DNA from: Xiphias gladius
Lineage: Eukaryota > Chordata > Actinopteri > Istiophoriformes > Xiphiidae
Assembly (NCBI RefSeq): GCF_016859285.1
Contig: NC_053413.1
Span: 14,775,501-14,839,500 of the forward strand
DNA length: 64,000 nucleotides
Direction: 5' to 3'
The notes beneath the pieces were generated by a model. It made no database searches, had not been told where the DNA came from, and saw only the letters and a list, made by a program, of their open reading frames with translations. A program made the position numbers and the translations under genes. Positions 60,738 through 64,000 of the stretch are shown one piece after another (positions within the stretch are counted from its first letter, which is position 1; the number at the start of each line of letters is the position of its first letter).

Positions 60738-61112
60738 CAAATCGAGCAAAAATGATACACAAAACAACCAAAAGAGGTGCAAAACAAGTACGAAGAGACA
60801 CAAAACAGCCAAAAAGACACACAGCGACACAAAATGAGTAAAAGTAGATGAAAAACAAGTATGACTGGACACAAAATGACCACAAAGATTCATAAAAGGC
60901 CACAATGAGATGCCAAACGAGTAAAAGGAGACACAAAATCACGAAAAAGAGATGCAAAAGACAGGAGACACAAAATAATTGAAAATAGACACAAAACAAC
61001 TACAAGAGATGCAAAACAAGTAAAAAGAAACAGGAAGCGAGCAAAACCAGATGCAAAATGACCACGAAGAGACACAAAACAAGTAAAAAGAGATGCAAAA
61101 ATATACGGAGAA
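60738..61112. repeat. Degenerate minisatellite, ACACAAAA-type unit
   Basis: Dozens of loose copies of a roughly 16-20-bp purine-rich unit such as GAGACACAAAACAA or GATGCAAAACAAGTAAAAAG follow one another. The reverse-strand open frames full of Phe, Cys and Leu are shadows of it. Confidence 0.8.
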
Positions 61113-62078
61113 ACACGAAATGATACATAATAACATAATAACAGAGTATACTTTTATTAGTAGTAGTAAGCTCTATGGAGTTGACAGATGAAGGCATTTC
61201 CTCTAAATATGTAAAATATAATGTTACATGACATTTTCTGGACTGACTCTGCTTTGTGACACTGTGATAATGTTCTCAAATAAAGATCCACTTTCCAGGT
61301 TCAACCCAAGAATGGGGATTGTGGTTTATTCGAGAAGTGACTGCCAATGAATTTTGTGCTGTTTAGATCATCATAAATCATCATCAATGAACATCCAATC
61401 CATGTATACAATGTCTACACTGTAGTGCCATCACGTGGAGCTAATTGTTATCAGGAACTTCAGATTATGTACTATCACCAAGTGTCTATAGCAGCACTAC
61501 TGACAGACAATTTTATGACGCCCCCTGTGGATGAGTGTGTATGCCTGTCTCTCTTTTCGTCTGTCCCTTCCCGGCTCTTCCTTCCACTCTGTTTGGGCAG
61601 ATTTTGAGTTTTCGGTCCAGTGCAAAGTCCAGTGAGAGGGTAACGCGGAGTCCCATTTATTTGCCAGTGGTGTAATTATTCACCAAGCCATACTCAGAGG
61701 GAGGCACCTTCTACTGATCCTGCCATGACATAACAGTTAAAGAAAAAAGGGCAACAATATCAGATTTTATTCAATTACTGACAAGTTAAAAAATAACCCC
61801 GACCTTTCAACTTTCAAAAGAAAGAAAGGGCTTTTGTGTCCCATGTCAGATTGTAAGGATATTTATATAATACATCAAAATCACCATTTCATTGGGATGT
61901 ATCTTTAACATCACTGTAAAATTTGAATGGAAATGTGTGACTTGTATAGTTTGGAGTTTGGCGTTCTTTAACGTTTTAGGTCATTTTGACTACTTTCAAT
62001 TTTTAACATCCCTAAAAAAAGCAAAACAAAATATGATTTCAATGATTTCCGCCACTTCATAGTAAAACAAAAAAAAAA

Positions 62079-62103
62079 CTACTACTACTACTACTACTAC
62101 CAC
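62079..62103. repeat. (CTA)n microsatellite
   Basis: About eight ACT/CTA units after an A-run. Confidence 0.9.
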
Positions 62104-63024
62104 CTACTTTCACAAAAACGACGGCTGACATTGACGTATACATGATGTTATGGTTTCAAAGTCCTGTACACAGTTGAACCAGAAGGTCTCATGGTCTGTT
62201 TGACCATGAGCATGGAACATCAGGAAATGTGAGTGGTTTTTGTGTAAACATGAATTTGGGGACATTTGATGAGCCACAACAATGGTGCAGAAGAGCTCAT
62301 TCCTGAGAGCAAAAACTTTGTTTGTGGTCACCATTCCCTGCAATGTTTTGTTTTGAGAACTACAAGCTACTACAATCCTGGCCTCCCCCCTTGGCTTGGA
62401 CAGCCCTGTACAAACTTGGCACTAGAATTAACAGTAATGCGACTTCAGTGGAGCAGCGGAGAGGTGTTCGGAGGTTGACAACACAGTCTGAAGTCAAGTT
62501 GTGTTTCTGACCACACTGAGGAGTCACCTAATCAACATAAATCCTACCAAACCCAGTGGAAATGTCTTATGTGAAACACAGAGGACATCGTTTTAAATGA
62601 TTTCCATTATACATCGTACCAAACAACCAGAGCAATTGAGAAAAATGTGTGTGTTTTTTTCTGTTAAGATGCACAACGTTTCTCCGAAATTTGAGATCCA
62701 GTCTGATGGATCAAATGAACAACAAATGTTTTATCCTTTTTTTATTTCTGCCTGCCTATCATGTGTACGTTAAAGACCACTGAGCCATTAGTGTGACATT
62801 TTGTATGGAAACAAGAAAAACATTTCATTTGAAAAACATCTGAAACAAGAAAACATTGAAAATATAACAATAAAATGAACCAAAGTTTGACATGACCATA
62901 TATGCCTTTAAACCTTACTTTACAAGGAAACTACCCAACTTCAAAAAGAGTATGGTGCTTATGCACACTTGACATTGAAATTTAGTTGTTTCTTGGAGTG
63001 AGTATTGATGTTACTGATGGTTGG

Positions 63025-63044
63025 GTGTGTGTGTGTGTGTGTGT
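63025..63044. repeat. (GT)n microsatellite
   Basis: Ten GT units between GGTTGG and GGCTGT. Confidence 0.9.
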
Positions 63045-63838
63045 GGCTGTATATCTGCCAGCGCCCCCCACCCCTTCCTCCTTGGAGAGAGCAGATTGGT
63101 TCTCTGAGAGGAGACTCCTCTTTACAAACCCAATGCTGAAGTGACTGGAGGGGTGGACAAAATCAACAGAACAACTGCAAACTAAACTGAACCGGTTCCA
63201 AGCTGCAAAGTGCAGGCTCTCACTTTTCCACAAAAGTTCAAGAGTCAGGTGCTGTGAATCTAGACCAGAAATCAGTCACAAAAACCAGTCCTGGTGAAAC
63301 CAAACGGTGACTGTGTCAAAACATGCTCTACTGACTGTTTGCACAGGACAGACATATATTTTTAAATTCAAATATTGGATTGGAAAAGATTAAAAACTCT
63401 TGCATGTCACATAGACATTTGAAGTGTGCACACGGTTTTGGCTGGATAATAAAATAGTTCACCAGGATTTGTATTGTTTATTTCCACATACAGTCACATC
63501 CATGTGGGAAAAGGGCCTTGATAACCACGTGCTCAGAGGCTATTTGACAGTTTTCGAATTTTTAATGATTAAAAAGCCTTAATCCTTCAAGTTTAACCTA
63601 AAATCTACAACATAAAACAAACTTTAGCTGTCTTTTTTTTTCATTTTCCATTTACTATTATGACTTGATATGCCCCTTATTACCAGCCCTGAGGTCAAGT
63701 GACGCAAACCGCCCCGTGTCCAACAGGTCAAAGACCTGTTTGTTTTAAAACTTCACCCATAACTCACGGTCAGGCTAAGTCTCCCCGTCGGTCGCTGGTG
63801 ATCTCACTCGGTGCAAGCTTCTCAGGACACCAGCCTCG

Positions 63839-64000
63839 ATGCAGCGGGCTTTCTTCAGCCGGAGCGCGCTGCTCACCCAGCAGGCAGCGGCGGCGGCGGC
63901 GGCGGCCCTCGACGGCCCGCTGACCGCCAGGAGCGCGCCCCTGCTGCAGCGCCTCGACCGCTCCGTCTCCTCCGTCACCATCCCGCCGCCGGCGTGCATG
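63839..64000 (+). CDS. agxt: Probable alanine-glyoxylate aminotransferase, 5' end only
   Basis: 54 codons are open from ATG to the window end, with no splice site needed. The start MQRAFFSRSALLTQQ, eight alanines and later Arg-containing segments, with no acidic residue in the first 24 positions, look like a mitochondrial targeting presequence. The visible end, SVSSVTIPPPACM, could align with the AGXT N-terminus just before its KPL…GPGPSN motif, which lies beyond the window. AGXT is a PLP enzyme that converts glyoxylate and alanine to glycine and pyruvate. The name rests mostly on synteny: human AGXT lies head-to-head with KIF1A. It could be another mitochondrial protein. Confidence 0.55.
   Translation, partial: MQRAFFSRSALLTQQAAAAAAAALDGPLTARSAPLLQRLDRSVSSVTIPPPACM

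Larger units (their letters stand above)
61113..63838. other. Region between kif1a and the agxt-like gene
   Basis: No coding exon recognised. It contains a CTA run (62079-62103), a GT microsatellite (63025-63044) and AT-rich unique-looking DNA. The last roughly 150 bp are the presumed 5' UTR and core promoter of the plus-strand gene; the sequence TGACGCAAACCGCCCCGTGT near 63700 is CpG-bearing. Confidence 0.5.

Noticed and set aside
60149-60841. 230-aa plus-strand open frame, the second longest in the window
   Set aside because: It lies antisense over the CpG-rich kif1a promoter, reads as low-complexity Ser/Arg/Pro sequence, runs into the ACACAAAA minisatellite, and has no recognisable domain. 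The length follows from the local GC content and lack of stops.
60733-61197. Set of minus-strand Phe/Cys/Leu-rich open frames that look like membrane proteins
   Set aside because: They are translations of the degenerate minisatellite; the hydrophobic pattern is the repeat period.

Overview
The window is vertebrate nuclear DNA, most likely from a percomorph-type teleost fish. Genes are split into many short exons with GT-AG introns. CA/TG microsatellites are long and frequent, and several dispersed repeats look like ones I know from fish genomes. The proteins are clear vertebrate orthologues. I see no bacterial, viral or CRISPR features.

Layout, left to right. 1-5.5 kb is non-coding. aire (minus strand, 5992-11154, 13 coding exons) encodes the autoimmune regulator with HSR/CARD, SAND and two PHD fingers. 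rab6b (minus, 13926-20773, 8 exons, exactly 208 codons) encodes a Golgi Rab GTPase. An espin-like gene, espnl (minus, 22625-28301, 5 coding exons), carries the espin-type actin-binding region and a long C-terminal exon but has no ankyrin exons in this window. kif1a (minus, 36061-58778, 47 coding exons, about 1,707 aa, with a non-coding first exon near 60.1 kb) encodes the synaptic-vesicle-precursor kinesin-3 motor, complete from motor to PH domain. At the right edge a plus-strand gene starts at 63839. It is probably agxt, with a mitochondrial-type presequence, and is cut by the window end.

Four genes point left and agxt points right. The kif1a/agxt head-to-head pair, with espnl nearby, matches human 2q37.3, which supports kif1a over kif1b and espnl over espn. 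The genes are not an operon and share no single pathway. kif1a and rab6b both serve membrane traffic, espnl serves actin-bundle structures, aire thymic tolerance and agxt glyoxylate metabolism.

All exon junctions were read by hand by matching reading-frame phase, splice dinucleotides and family motifs. For aire (except one junction), rab6b, espnl and kif1a the exon lengths sum to whole codons. The most interesting points are: an in-frame 24-nt microexon and an in-frame alternative acceptor in kif1a; a GC-AG intron in kif1a; an ankyrin-less espnl start exon; an anomalous aire exon junction just before PHD1; splice sites abutting long TG/CA or pyrimidine tracts; and paired inverted copies of a fish repeat.
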